A DNA stretch of 53,911 nucleotides from Candidatus Thorarchaeota archaeon. GTDB taxonomy: Archaea; Asgardarchaeota; Thorarchaeia; Thorarchaeales; Thorarchaeaceae. Where the stretch lies: the NCBI GenBank assembly GCA_016839445.1, contig JAEOUG010000106.1:1-53911 (forward strand). The letters are read 5' to 3'. This document shows, piece after piece, positions 41,969 to 50,883 of the stretch. Under the pieces are notes generated by a model. That model saw only the letters and a program-made list of their open reading frames with translations. It made no database searches and was not told the DNA's origin. A program made the translations under genes and the position numbers. Each line of letters starts with the position of its first letter. The stretch's first letter is position 1.

Positions 41969-42943
41969 TCAGAGAGGCGGCATATTCTCAGTTTTCCACT
42001 CAAGAGGGGCATCACACCATGCCATGAACTCCTCGGACGGTGGTTCGCGCCCATATAGTTCTCTTCGTTGGGCCTCGAGAGGTTGCACGTCGACACCCAG
42101 TGCTTCTGCCATGGTAAGAACGCGGTTCCCCTTGTTCTCTGCAGCCACCCGGACAGGCTGAAGTGTTTCTTCCCAGTCAGCATCACGCATGTTGTGGTGA
42201 TCCACAATCAGGAACGGAACCGATTCCCCCAGTCGCTGAAGGTGGCCAAAAGCAAGTTCTCTCTCTTCGTTCTCGAACTTGGAGAGATAAGTGGGAGGAC
42301 CGCCTACGATAGCAAGATCCGCCCCCAGTCCATTGAAGTAAGTGAAGCTGTCCCTTGCCACGGGACCTTGAACATCTGGAGCGACTAGAACCCTTGTCGG
42401 ACCGTAGGAGATGAGAGTGCTTAGGACGTACCCTAGAAAGGTGCCCTCACTGCCATGAGGAAGAGCATGGGAGTAGGTCACAGTTGTGTCCCCAAGAGAG
42501 ACCGTTCTCCTGTCCGCCCATGTGAGTTCCTTAACAACATCCTTGACATCCTTCTCGAAGTAGTAGCCCCTTCGTCTTTGAGAGGCATTGATACTCTCTC
42601 GATTGTCCTTCGCCAGTACGGTCTTGTCAGTGAACATCTCTCTTCGCTCACCGCGACTGCTAAGGTTGTAGAGGCAATTCTTGAAGCCGGGACGAATGTG
42701 GTCGAAGTGGTAGTGGGATATCGACAGAACATCAGCTTCGCGAGCCACAGAGCGGATCTGCTTCAGGGTCCGCATCAATTGATGGTACTCACTCGGATGC
42801 GGCTCAAGGCCGTATCTCTTTGCGAGGGCTGCAGAGGGGTCTAGGAGTATCAAGACATCCGGCGTCTGAATGCTTGTACAGAGAGACCTCACTCCAAGGC
42901 TCTCACCTCCAATGGGAGTCACTTCAATCTCGCCGACGCGCAT
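41969..42943 (-). CDS. metallo-beta-lactamase fold hydrolase (COG2248/UPF0282-like)
   Basis: About 324 residues from Met16 of the longest frame, where the family start MRVGEIEVTPIGGESLGVRSLC begins; the 15 residues before it would overlap the NUDIX gene by 65 nt. The zinc motif is SISHYHFDHIRPGF. Later HALPHGSEGTFLGYV, LVAPDVQGP and LIVDHHNMRD segments carry the other ligands typical of this archaeal group of predicted hydrolases. Its substrate is not known. It is probably translated together with the NUDIX gene, whose 3' end it overlaps. Confidence 0.87.
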   Translation of the reverse strand: MRVGEIEVTPIGGESLGVRSLCTSIQTPDVLILLDPSAALAKRYGLEPHPSEYHQLMRTLKQIRSVAREADVLSISHYHFDHIRPGFKNCLYNLSSRGERREMFTDKTVLAKDNRESINASQRRRGYYFEKDVKDVVKELTWADRRTVSLGDTTVTYSHALPHGSEGTFLGYVLSTLISYGPTRVLVAPDVQGPVARDSFTYFNGLGADLAIVGGPPTYLSKFENEERELAFGHLQRLGESVPFLIVDHHNMRDADWEETLQPVRVAAENKGNRVLTMAEALGVDVQPLEAQRRELYGREPPSEEFMAWCDAPLEWKTENMPPL

Positions 42944-43430
42944 CAGGAATCTCTCTATAGTATACGAGGCGATATCCCTTTTCATCACGTAGGAGTTCAG
43001 CCTCGCACATCAAACGGGGAGCGTTCCCCTGATTGAAGTATTTGAACATCATGTAGTCAGAGGGAAGCATCTCCTCGCTCAGTCCCTCAATCTGCTCCTC
43101 TGTGAAGAGAGCTAGCTCGCCCTCTCTATGAGAAGCCTGGAAGTCGGATATCTGAGCCTTTCCAACGAAGATAAGGAAGTGGGCGGAGAGGGAACCATCA
43201 GCGTCGACAAGCCGCTCAGAAACGAATCCGCGATATTCGTACGACCTCACCTGACTGGCGCCGGTCTCCTCCAAGATCTCGCGTTTGGCTGCATCTTGGA
43301 TATGCTCGCCAAGGGCAATCTTCCCACCGACCAGACTCCAGAGACCCTCATAGGGAGGATTCCTCCGTCGAAGAAGGAGATATCGATCCTCAAGTGCAAG
43401 TATTGTGATTGCTATTGGCACAGACTTCAT
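42924..43430 (-). CDS. NUDIX hydrolase
   Basis: 168 residues from the ATG at 43430; the frame is open further up, but that stretch lacks domain character and would run antisense into the CCA-enzyme gene. The NUDIX box begins GGKIALGEHIQDA and continues AKREILEETGAS, matching G-x5-E-x7-R-E-x-x-E-E-x-G. Strand ITILALEDRYLLLRRRNPPYEGLWSLVGG precedes it. It would hydrolyse a nucleoside diphosphate derivative such as 8-oxo-dGTP, ADP-ribose or NADH; the specificity is not readable. Confidence 0.92.
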   Translation of the reverse strand: MKSVPIAITILALEDRYLLLRRRNPPYEGLWSLVGGKIALGEHIQDAAKREILEETGASQVRSYEYRGFVSERLVDADGSLSAHFLIFVGKAQISDFQASHREGELALFTEEQIEGLSEEMLPSDYMMFKYFNQGNAPRLMCEAELLRDEKGYRLVYYREIPDARRRD

Positions 43431-43520
43431 GAGTGACTCAAGCCTACATCCAGATTGCGCTTTAAACATAGAGGCTAACATTCTTAGCAGACTCGGTCGA
43501 ATGAGAATCAGGTCACGAAA

Positions 43521-45005
43521 TTGGGAACTGTGCTCTCTGATGAATTGCGGGCGAGAGTCCTCTCCGAGATAAGCCCGACCGAGGCGGAGATTCAGAAACA
43601 GGCACATATCATTTCTGAGCTCTCAGCCGCTCTTGAGAGCAGAGCAGCAGAGATTGGACAGGCGTACTCCTTCATAGAGCCCCAGGGTTCCACAGGCAGA
43701 AAACAGACGCAGCTGAGAGGCGCTGCGGACATCGATCTCTTCGTCGGGCTTAGAATGGAGGACTACTCCTTTTCTAGAGAGCACGGGCAGCAAGTCCCTC
43801 GCGACGCCATTGACAATCTCATGAACAGGCTGGTAGATGAGTGGTTCGTTCCTGCGGCCTCTAGACTCAACTTGAAGAGCATACAGAAGACGTACTCCCA
43901 GCACCCCTATCTCTCGCTAGAGATGGATGGGTTGGAGGCAGACATTCTTGCGTGCTTTGATCTGTCCTCTGAAGAGCTTCAAGAACTGGGACCAATCACC
44001 GCCGTAGACCGTACGGTCCACCACACATCATACATAGCACAACGACTGACACCAATGACTCGTGAAACGGCACGAATCCTGAAGTCCTTCGTCCGAGCGT
44101 GCCACGCCTACGGTGACAGATGTGCCGTAGGACAGATGGGGCTGACCGGCGTTTCTCTTGAGCTTGTGGCCATACTTGCTGAGGACTTCGATTCTTGCCT
44201 TGAGAGAGTCCACAGCCTAGACATTGATCCTATCGACCCACTAGATAGGACTGAGGAGGAACTCCGTAGTATCGCAAGTTTCAGGGATGATCATGTGATT
44301 CTCATAGATCCAACTGATACTGCGAGGAATGTAGCATCAAGCTTCACGCTTCGTGCCTACCGTTGGGTGAAGCACAGAATAGAACAGCTCTGGGACGTAT
44401 CGAGAAGGGGAGAGCAGGAGAGGGCGCACGAAATGCTAATCGAGTCCGAGATTCCAATAGACCCCCTGCCTAAGGAAGCCGCAGCACACTCATTCTCGTT
44501 CGAGTATCTCTCAACGGGTGGCTCCCACTATACAGTGATTCGTGACAAGTTGTACAGCCTAGCAAGGATGATAGAGGGGCAGCTGAAGAACGAACGGACT
44601 GGTGAGGCGCGTTTTGGGGAAATCTTGAGTGAAGTCTACTTCGAAGACAACAGGTACGCTCTAGGCTTCCTCGTGGAACAGCCCATCATAGAACCACTCT
44701 ACACGAGAAGAGGTCCTCCCTCAGACCTCACACCGGCTGCTGATAGATTCCGAGACGCTCACTCTCGCATTGAGGAGCGGGATGGTCACCTATGGTCTAC
44801 TGAAACAAGGGAATGGACAAATGCCGAAGACATGATTCGACACCTGGTTGAGAAGAATCCAATAAGGGGAGTCAGACCGTTTGCAGAACAGAGCGAGGCC
44901 TCCTTGAGGGTCCTCAACGTCCTTGCCAGATATGTGCTCGAGATTGAACCATCCTTCAGGGCAAAGATGACAAGAGTTAAGGACACGGCTTCAATACGAA
45001 GTTGA
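43521..45005 (+). CDS. cca: archaeal class I CCA-adding tRNA nucleotidyltransferase
   Basis: 494 residues. The nucleotidyltransferase head reads PQGSTGRKQTQLRGAADIDLFV (about 54-75), with the GS motif and the DxD pair (DIDLF), and a third acid in LEADILACFDL near 137. The neck and the archaeal C-terminal domains follow (YGDRCAVGQMGLTGVSLELVA, VILIDPTDTARNVASS near 255-270, the latter typical of archaeal CCA enzymes). The start is TTG at 43521. It repairs tRNA 3' ends, although the tRNA-Gln in this window already encodes CCA. The HDAC-family gene follows after 3 nt. Confidence 0.94.
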   Translation: MGTVLSDELRARVLSEISPTEAEIQKQAHIISELSAALESRAAEIGQAYSFIEPQGSTGRKQTQLRGAADIDLFVGLRMEDYSFSREHGQQVPRDAIDNLMNRLVDEWFVPAASRLNLKSIQKTYSQHPYLSLEMDGLEADILACFDLSSEELQELGPITAVDRTVHHTSYIAQRLTPMTRETARILKSFVRACHAYGDRCAVGQMGLTGVSLELVAILAEDFDSCLERVHSLDIDPIDPLDRTEEELRSIASFRDDHVILIDPTDTARNVASSFTLRAYRWVKHRIEQLWDVSRRGEQERAHEMLIESEIPIDPLPKEAAAHSFSFEYLSTGGSHYTVIRDKLYSLARMIEGQLKNERTGEARFGEILSEVYFEDNRYALGFLVEQPIIEPLYTRRGPPSDLTPAADRFRDAHSRIEERDGHLWSTETREWTNAEDMIRHLVEKNPIRGVRPFAEQSEASLRVLNVLARYVLEIEPSFRAKMTRVKDTASIRS

Positions 45006-45008
45006 CGA

Positions 45009-46088
45009 GTGACCTTGTCGAAGAGTAAGATTGGTGTGGTGGCAAATCCTAGAGAGCCCCTTCACTTCGCGTCATTTCCCAAGCCGAATCTCGAGGCCTT
45101 CGAGAATCCCTTGAGAACCCAGATGGCGATACACTATCTCGAGACCAGTGGAGCGCTCGAGAGGCTAGAGCGCTACGACGCGCCAAAAGCAAGCGTAGAG
45201 GACGCACTTCTCGTGCACTCCCCGTATCTGGTGGATACAGTGTCACTCATGAGTGAGATTGGAAGCGGGCAGCTAGGAGAGTCAGCCTACGCCAGTCCCG
45301 AACTGCTTCGCTCAGCACTTCTTGCGGTGGGTGGAGCAAAGAGAGCGCTCCAGGCGGTGATAACAGGAGAAGTCCAACACTCGTTTGCAATAGTCAGACC
45401 GCCGGGCCATCATGCTTCGTTCTCCAATCCAATGGGACTGTGTTACTTCAATAACGTGGCAATCGCCGCCACAATCGCTCTAGGAGACAACAATGTCAAC
45501 AGGGTCTCGATTGTTGATATCGACGATCATCACGGAAACGGAACCTCAGAGATATTCTATGCCAGACGAGATGTGCAGTATATCTCTGTTCACGAATACG
45601 ATTACGAGAATTTCGGAGTGGGACACTTCAATGAGATTGGTTGGGGAGAGGGCATCGGCACCAATGTAAACATCCCTCTTGTGGAGGCAACACCGGACTC
45701 CTCATACGAAGAGGCTTGTAGGAGGGTCATTACTCCAGCACTGAAGCAGTTCAAGCCAGACCTCATCATGGTATCGGCTGGCTTCGACGCACACTTCTCG
45801 GACCCAGTCGGGAACATGAATGTAGACAGCAAGACATTCTGGAAATACGGTAGGGAGCTGGCCAGCCTCTCGGCATCCCTAGGATGTAGGGGAACTGTCT
45901 GGGTTCTGGAGGGAGGCTACAACCCCTTGGCCATTGGCCCGTGCATCCACGCGTGCCTAGAGGGGCTGGGTGGTCAAGAGTGCCCGAAGCTGTATGACCA
46001 GATTGCGCGAGAAGAGAACGAGCTGATAGTAGAGTCGAATCGCGAGGTCTTCGACCAAGTTCTGGGGGCTCTTGAGCCCCATTGGTAG
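45009..46088 (+). CDS. histone deacetylase family zinc hydrolase
   Basis: 359 residues. Active-site motifs are RPPGHHAS (about 124-131), VDIDDHHGNGTSEIFY near 172 (Asp and His ligands), VSAGFDAHFSDPVG near 256 and the catalytic tyrosine in LEGGYN near 302. This is the class II HDAC/acetylpolyamine amidohydrolase/AcuC set. Substrates could be acetylated proteins (Alba or histones), polyamines or acyl groups. The start GTG at 45009 lies 3 nt after the CCA-enzyme stop, so the two are co-transcribed. Confidence 0.93.
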   Translation: MTLSKSKIGVVANPREPLHFASFPKPNLEAFENPLRTQMAIHYLETSGALERLERYDAPKASVEDALLVHSPYLVDTVSLMSEIGSGQLGESAYASPELLRSALLAVGGAKRALQAVITGEVQHSFAIVRPPGHHASFSNPMGLCYFNNVAIAATIALGDNNVNRVSIVDIDDHHGNGTSEIFYARRDVQYISVHEYDYENFGVGHFNEIGWGEGIGTNVNIPLVEATPDSSYEEACRRVITPALKQFKPDLIMVSAGFDAHFSDPVGNMNVDSKTFWKYGRELASLSASLGCRGTVWVLEGGYNPLAIGPCIHACLEGLGGQECPKLYDQIAREENELIVESNREVFDQVLGALEPHW

Positions 46089-46111
46089 AGGCTCTTGAAC
46101 TGGCGGATGAA

Positions 46112-46123
46112 CAATGTTTTAAG
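46112..46123 (+). promoter_or_regulatory. TATA-like element of the eS26 gene
   Basis: AATGTTTTAAGG lies about 33-42 nt before the ATG at 46154, as expected for a short-leader archaeal promoter. Confidence 0.45.
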
Positions 46124-46153
46124 GCCTCCCGGGTTGCGACCGCTTATCCAGCA

Positions 46154-46441
46154 ATGGTGGAACAAACCGTGGGCAAAAAAAGAAAATCGGGCGGCCGTAG
46201 TAAGGGCAAGTCCGGGAAGTCAGGCACCGTTCAGTGCTCCAGGTGCGGACGCATTGTGCCTGCTGACAAAGCGAAGAAGTATACAAAGAGGGTTTCTGCA
46301 GTGGACCCACAGCTAGCAAGGGAGCTACGCTCTCAGGGAAGCTACATTCATACTAGAAGAATGACCCAGTACTACTGTGTTAGCTGTGCAGTGCACTCAG
46401 GGAAGGTCCAGATACGCCAGGCTTCCGAGAGGAAGTCATAG
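46154..46441 (+). CDS. rps26e: small-subunit ribosomal protein eS26
   Basis: 95 residues from the ATG at 46154; the frame is open upstream to 46082, but only this start gives the family length and it follows a TATA element. A basic N-terminus (GKKRKSGGRSKGKSGKSG) is followed by a zinc ribbon VQCSRCGRIVPADKAKKYTKR and YYCVSCAVHSGKVQIR, the exact eS26 pattern. eS26 sits at the mRNA exit channel of the 30S. It is found in eukaryotes, Asgard archaea and some TACK lineages, not in Euryarchaeota, which supports the proposed affiliation. Confidence 0.95.
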   Translation: MVEQTVGKKRKSGGRSKGKSGKSGTVQCSRCGRIVPADKAKKYTKRVSAVDPQLARELRSQGSYIHTRRMTQYYCVSCAVHSGKVQIRQASERKS

Positions 46442-46522
46442 GTGACGCTGCTCTCGACTGCATCATGATCGCCGTTGAATCACGACCGGATCAACTGATG
46501 TAGAAACCAGCTGGTATGCCAA

Positions 46523-47113
46523 ATGCGAGAGCCCACGCGACTCAGATTCATTCAGCTACTTCCCAAGGTTCCACCAAGAGCGGATTTCCTTCTGAGAGAC
46601 CTACCGGGCTCGGGGCATCGCATAGACGTGCTCTGTCGAGACCTGGCCGCCTGTTTCGAGTGGGGACCAGCATCATGGGAGAGAAGCAGCATCGAACTCG
46701 TGGCAGTCCTTCAGGGCGGCACAACTATCACATTCAATCATTATGACAAACGAGATGCAATGGGGGAGGTCGGATGGGCACAACTGATTCAGGACGCCCT
46801 GATGATGAGGTCCGTTGAGGGAATCAAAGTCACACTGCAGACACTGGAGAACCTACTCGAAGAGATAATGAGCACTAGAAACTCCGAGGTGTTCATGTTA
46901 CATGAAGCGGGCGGTCCATTCCAAGAGGTTGTGGAGACTTGCCGGGCCACTCAGAACAGTTTTATGCTCGGAGACCATAGAGGCTTCGATTCGCAGACAG
47001 AAGAAATCCTCACCTCATATGGGGTGAAACGGGTATCTCTAGGTGAGAGGAGCTATCTCAGTAGCCATTGTATCTCCGCAATCATATCGCGCTTCGAGAG
47101 GATGTGCCGATGA
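46523..47113 (+). CDS. trmY: tRNA pseudouridine-54 N1-methyltransferase
   Basis: 196 residues; a SPOUT-class enzyme methylating pseudouridine 54 of archaeal tRNA. Matching segments are SGHRIDVLCRDLAACF near 31, IELVAVLQGG near 57, FMLHEAGGPFQE near 123, FMLGDHRGF near 146 (SAM knot) and VSLGERSYLSSHCISAIISRF near 170 at the end. Length is normal for TrmY. The PadR gene starts inside its stop codon (ATGA). Confidence 0.92.
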   Translation: MREPTRLRFIQLLPKVPPRADFLLRDLPGSGHRIDVLCRDLAACFEWGPASWERSSIELVAVLQGGTTITFNHYDKRDAMGEVGWAQLIQDALMMRSVEGIKVTLQTLENLLEEIMSTRNSEVFMLHEAGGPFQEVVETCRATQNSFMLGDHRGFDSQTEEILTSYGVKRVSLGERSYLSSHCISAIISRFERMCR

Positions 47114-47466
47114 CAGAGAAATCGAAAGGGAAACAGAAGGATTCTCCCAAGGCAATAACAAGGCTTGTTGACAAGCTGACCAAGGAGATGCTCTGGATGT
47201 ACATTCTACGCCTACTCCAAGAGCGTCCTCACTATGGATATGAGATTAAGCAGCTAATCCAGGAGCGCTTCGGATTCTCCCCTGCGACAGTCAGCGGGTA
47301 CGCCATCATCTATAGGCTCACCAAGGATGGACTCATTGAAGAGCAACGCCGAGAGGACTCTCCGCGCAAGTACTACGCGATCACGAAGAAGGGGAGCGAG
47401 GCCATGTCAGAGGCGAAGGAGTTCCTGGAGAACACTGTAGGCATGGTATTCGACAAGACGGACTAG
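47110..47466 (+). CDS. PadR family winged-helix transcriptional regulator
   Basis: 118 residues from the ATG at 47110, which overlaps the trmY stop. LWMYILRLLQERPHYGYEIKQLIQERFGFSPATVSGYAIIYRLTKDGLIEEQRREDSPRKYYAITKKG is the PadR winged helix with its characteristic H-Y-G-Y-E-I and R-K-Y-Y-x-I-T-x-x-G. Only a short C-terminal helix follows (PadR-s1 type). Its target is unknown. Its 3' end overlaps the PfkB-like gene by 4 nt tail-to-tail. Confidence 0.93.
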   Translation: MTEKSKGKQKDSPKAITRLVDKLTKEMLWMYILRLLQERPHYGYEIKQLIQERFGFSPATVSGYAIIYRLTKDGLIEEQRREDSPRKYYAITKKGSEAMSEAKEFLENTVGMVFDKTD

Positions 47467-48374
47467 GAAGTGACAACTCCGTCGAGAACTTCATCTGCTC
47501 TCCGTTTCATCTCGTGAGTTTCGATGCGAAACATCGGTCCGGACTGCTCAACGCTGATACTGGCGGCGGCGCTGGCCACCGCAGCTGATTCTACGGCCGA
47601 CCGACCCTGAATGAGACCTGCGGCAAAAGCTGCAAGATGAACTGACCCCGCACCATACGTATCAACGGCCATGACCTCGTATGCGGGCACACGATGGAAC
47701 CTGTGGCCGTCGAATATGAGTGCCCCATGGGGCCCGAGAGTGAGAATGCAGGTCTCAGCGAACGCTTCCACAACCAGCTCAACCTGGACGTACGGATCGT
47801 CTTCTCCCAGGAAGTGACGGGCTTCGTCCACATTCACTTGAATGAAGTCCAAGTAGCACTGGGTCTTGTCGAGAGAATCGATGGTAGGAAGAGGCTCCGG
47901 TTTCTGGCTACGTCCAACACCATAGAGCTGAGGGTCCATCAGAATCCTCGCATCTGATGAATCACAGAGCCATTGAATGAACTCAGAATCAATCTCCTGT
48001 AGTGCGGGAGAGAGAATGATGGCCTCTGATGCCAAGTACTCCTCAGGCACATCTCTTACGCCTATGTTCTTGGCGACACCTATGCAGCGCGAGGCACTTA
48101 CGTCACCGTTGGGCATCAGTTCGAGCTCGAATCCGCCCGTTGTGTCGGAACCTAACGCCAAGAACTCCGCATCTCCAAGATCGTCGACGAAGCTAGCGTA
48201 CTCACTCTTGCAGTCATCCGCGATGGCCCCCACAGATGCCAGCCTAGTACCCCCAAGTTGCTGGAGAGTTCTTAGCGAGAAGGCCGAGGGGCCATAGTTC
48301 AGGCGGGATTGGCTTCCTGGTGAGAAGGAAACCTCACAGAACGAGGGATTGCCAATCACAAGGACTTCATACAT
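47463..48374 (-). CDS. PfkB/ribokinase-fold protein lacking the catalytic aspartate
   Basis: 303 residues from the ATG at 48374, which overlaps the upstream gene by 8 nt. The ribokinase fold is clear: GNPSFCEV at the start, RILMDPQLYG near 150, IQVNVDEARHFLG near 188, CILTLGPHGALIFDG near 215 and AVDTYGAGSVHLAAFAAGL near 238. In active PfkB kinases the last motif is DTxGAGD, whose aspartate is the catalytic base; here it is Ser244 (codon TCA at 47645-47643). The anion hole GAG is kept. The protein may bind a sugar or nucleotide without phosphorylating it, or use another base. The partner gene is a phosphatidyltransferase. Confidence 0.85.
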   Translation of the reverse strand: MYEVLVIGNPSFCEVSFSPGSQSRLNYGPSAFSLRTLQQLGGTRLASVGAIADDCKSEYASFVDDLGDAEFLALGSDTTGGFELELMPNGDVSASRCIGVAKNIGVRDVPEEYLASEAIILSPALQEIDSEFIQWLCDSSDARILMDPQLYGVGRSQKPEPLPTIDSLDKTQCYLDFIQVNVDEARHFLGEDDPYVQVELVVEAFAETCILTLGPHGALIFDGHRFHRVPAYEVMAVDTYGAGSVHLAAFAAGLIQGRSAVESAAVASAAASISVEQSGPMFRIETHEMKRRADEVLDGVVTS

Positions 48375-49092
48375 CCGTCGCTTCTCCCTTCCCGGAGCCA
48401 ATCATCTTCTTTGCATAGGCCAACCTCTGGACTACCGTGATGTGTGAGAGAACGGCAACGATCGCTATGCAGAAGGTGAGAATGTTGGTGATGTCTAGGG
48501 CGACGAAGAAGTCACTTAGTAATGGAATGCCAGACCAGAGGTCCATCCAAATGTTTGTCGTTGGCAGTGCCAGCAGAAGGATACCTGCGATCTGGAGTAT
48601 AAGCTTCTCCTGTCGCTCAGCTATCCCAACTGTGCAGCTCTTCATGCCGCCTACTGACTCAGCCTTCGCTCGAGCAAAGCTAGCCATTATCATCCCAAAG
48701 AGGGCGAGGAAGCCCCAGAACCAAGGCACGAAAGGATCCCCAGCGGTCCACCAGGGAATAGTCGTGGCCACCGGACCCATCATCAAACCAAGCATGAAGA
48801 GGAACTCGGCGTATCTATCTAGAGTGTGGTCAAACGTGGCACCAAAAGGAGTGGCAAGTCCTGCGGCCCGGGCCACAGCGCCATCAAACATGTCTAGGAC
48901 AACTGTCAGGATCATTATCGCGAGTCCTAGTAGTAGGTCACCGAGATAGAAGAACCAAGCACTCACCAGTGCAACCACAACGGTCAGGCCTGTAATCATG
49001 TTGGGTGTGATGCCAGTTCGCGCGAGAAGCCTTCCAACTGGCGCCATGGCTCGTTGATATCTCTCTCTCAGTGTTCCTAACATGAGTGCCAC
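48367..49092 (-). CDS. CDP-alcohol phosphatidyltransferase (archaetidylinositol-phosphate synthase-like)
   Basis: 241 residues with about six membrane spans. The family motif is complete: DGAVAR, eight residues, G, three residues, D, three residues, D (about 68-90). These enzymes transfer a phospho-alcohol onto CDP-archaeol. Archaeal AIPS, which uses inositol-1-phosphate, has this architecture, and the synthase for that substrate is in the window (35500-36588); other alcohols remain possible. The gene is translationally coupled to the PfkB-like protein, an arrangement suggesting a shared head-group pathway. Start is Met1 or Met4. Confidence 0.9.
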   Translation of the reverse strand: MALMLGTLRERYQRAMAPVGRLLARTGITPNMITGLTVVVALVSAWFFYLGDLLLGLAIMILTVVLDMFDGAVARAAGLATPFGATFDHTLDRYAEFLFMLGLMMGPVATTIPWWTAGDPFVPWFWGFLALFGMIMASFARAKAESVGGMKSCTVGIAERQEKLILQIAGILLLALPTTNIWMDLWSGIPLLSDFFVALDITNILTFCIAIVAVLSHITVVQRLAYAKKMIGSGKGEATDV

Positions 49093-49162
49093 CTATGCCT
49101 CTAACGGCATTCCCGCCACTTCTGCACCGTTAATAAACGTGTTGCGGCACAGGGCATGAAGG

Positions 49163-50836
49163 CTAGCCCAAGACGCTCTTGATTCGTGCCGATACCCAAT
49201 CGTTTCCCAGCAGGTTGAGGAAGGGACCGAGACGAGGACCGGATTTTCGAGAGATGGTAATCCGGTATAGAACTAGGAAAGCACGCTTCTCTTTGATGTC
49301 CACTTCGCGGGCCTTCTCAAAGACAGCGCCCTGCATCTCCTCATCATCTAGGGCTCCTGACTCTAGCACCTTGTCAAATGCCGCGAGGAACTGCTTGTCT
49401 TGGTCGGTGAGGGTTGAGATGACGTCCGCGGGGACGTGGTCGGAGATCTCGATTCTGTCTCGGTCAGAGCCGAATTGGAGTGCCCAGTTCTTCGCCCTTC
49501 TAAGCCGATCTGGAACCATCTTCATAGCCGCCTCCGGGACCTCATTCAGATGATACTGCTTCTTGAGCATCTCCCTACATCGGTCCATGATGACATCTTC
49601 ACCAAGCAGCTCCACCATCTGGGAGGTTGTGACAGAGAATCTGAATGAGAGCTTCGGAATGTACTCCTCACTTACAGATCCTGCCACACAGAGCGGATAC
49701 ACAAGCCGCGCTAGGTTCCTTCGATCATCGTCGGCCTCTTCCAGACCATAGTAGACCCTCTCCAACCTCTCGAACTCATCCACCAAATCTGGAATCCTGT
49801 CGGTCTGGATATTGTATGCTCTGGTGGGTTCAGTTCTGAGGACAATGAAGCGATAGAGCTCAGGAGGAGCGATTTCGAGAAACTTCTTGGGAGTGAAGAC
49901 GATGCCTTCACTGGTGCTCATGTCCCTTCCACCAATGCGAATCCACTCAAACGGGACTTTCACTGGCCCCTGCCAACCAAAGATTCTCCTCGACATTTCG
50001 AGGCCTGTATCATAGGAGCCACCCTTCACTGAATGGTCCTTGCCAGCAGGTTCGCAGGTCACATTGAGCACGTACCACTTAGCCACCCAGTCAATCCTCC
50101 ATGACAACTTCACTCTTGTTTCTGATAGGAGCGACGTCGCGGAGTGGCCACACGCATGGCACTCGTAGGAGACCATGTCAGTACCGGGGTCGTATCCAGT
50201 GACCCTGTTCGGTATAATGGAGCCCTTGCCACCAGCCTGGAGTTTTCCACACACTGGACATATCACGGATGCAGGGTACCAGGAGTCCATCGATTCAATG
50301 TATTCATCACGCTGGTCCTCGGTGAACCCGCCAGCAATGTACTTGATCATGATCTCGCGGATTGTCTCTGTCTCTCTTAGGCAGGTCCGGACAGCATCCA
50401 TCATCTCTGGAGTATCGTAGAGCTTGCTCTGCCAGTAGACCTCAGGATTCAGACCAAACTCGTCAAAGGTCTCAATGAGCTCATTGGCCCAGTGTGCTCC
50501 GAAGCTCTCACAGCAACCAAAGCTGTCAGGGATGTCGGAATAGGGAGTTCCCATCCATTCATCAGAGAGCTCCACTGTGCCTGGAATAGATCGTATGGGG
50601 TCGAAGTCGTCCACGACAAACATGGTCTTAGCATTCTTGCCCAGTCTTTGGAGCTCCCTCTTGATGACATCGCCAATGATCAATTCTCGGACGAAGCCTA
50701 TGTGGATTGCACCGCTGGAACTCTTTCCGGAGGAGATGCGGAATTCTTCAACGTCGCGTTCTAGAACCTCATTAACCACGTCTTCTATCCAGTGGATTGA
50801 GTATTCCTCTTCTTGATTGGATTCTCCTTCGGTCAT
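49163..50836 (-). CDS. lysS: lysyl-tRNA synthetase, class I
   Basis: 557 residues of the archaeal class I LysRS. The HIGH-type motif is SSGAIHIGFVREL (about 42-54). Two CxxC knuckles (CPVCGKLQ and CHACGHS) form the zinc site near 200-235. The loop equivalent to KMSKS reads GGRDMSTSEGIVF near 308, with Asp before Met and Glu where the second lysine normally is, so neither usual lysine is present. Length and the C-terminal helical cage are normal. The gene is single, with its stop near the phosphatidyltransferase start on the same strand. Confidence 0.93.
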   Translation of the reverse strand: MTEGESNQEEEYSIHWIEDVVNEVLERDVEEFRISSGKSSSGAIHIGFVRELIIGDVIKRELQRLGKNAKTMFVVDDFDPIRSIPGTVELSDEWMGTPYSDIPDSFGCCESFGAHWANELIETFDEFGLNPEVYWQSKLYDTPEMMDAVRTCLRETETIREIMIKYIAGGFTEDQRDEYIESMDSWYPASVICPVCGKLQAGGKGSIIPNRVTGYDPGTDMVSYECHACGHSATSLLSETRVKLSWRIDWVAKWYVLNVTCEPAGKDHSVKGGSYDTGLEMSRRIFGWQGPVKVPFEWIRIGGRDMSTSEGIVFTPKKFLEIAPPELYRFIVLRTEPTRAYNIQTDRIPDLVDEFERLERVYYGLEEADDDRRNLARLVYPLCVAGSVSEEYIPKLSFRFSVTTSQMVELLGEDVIMDRCREMLKKQYHLNEVPEAAMKMVPDRLRRAKNWALQFGSDRDRIEISDHVPADVISTLTDQDKQFLAAFDKVLESGALDDEEMQGAVFEKAREVDIKEKRAFLVLYRITISRKSGPRLGPFLNLLGNDWVSARIKSVLG

Positions 50837-50883
50837 GCGAGCCCCAGTGGCTACGTACCGACATGGGCAAAAGAACGTTGCCC

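Noticed and set aside
42924..43607. 227-residue NUDIX frame
   Set aside because: The first 59 residues have no domain character and run antisense into the CCA-enzyme gene; the ATG at 43430 starts the fold.
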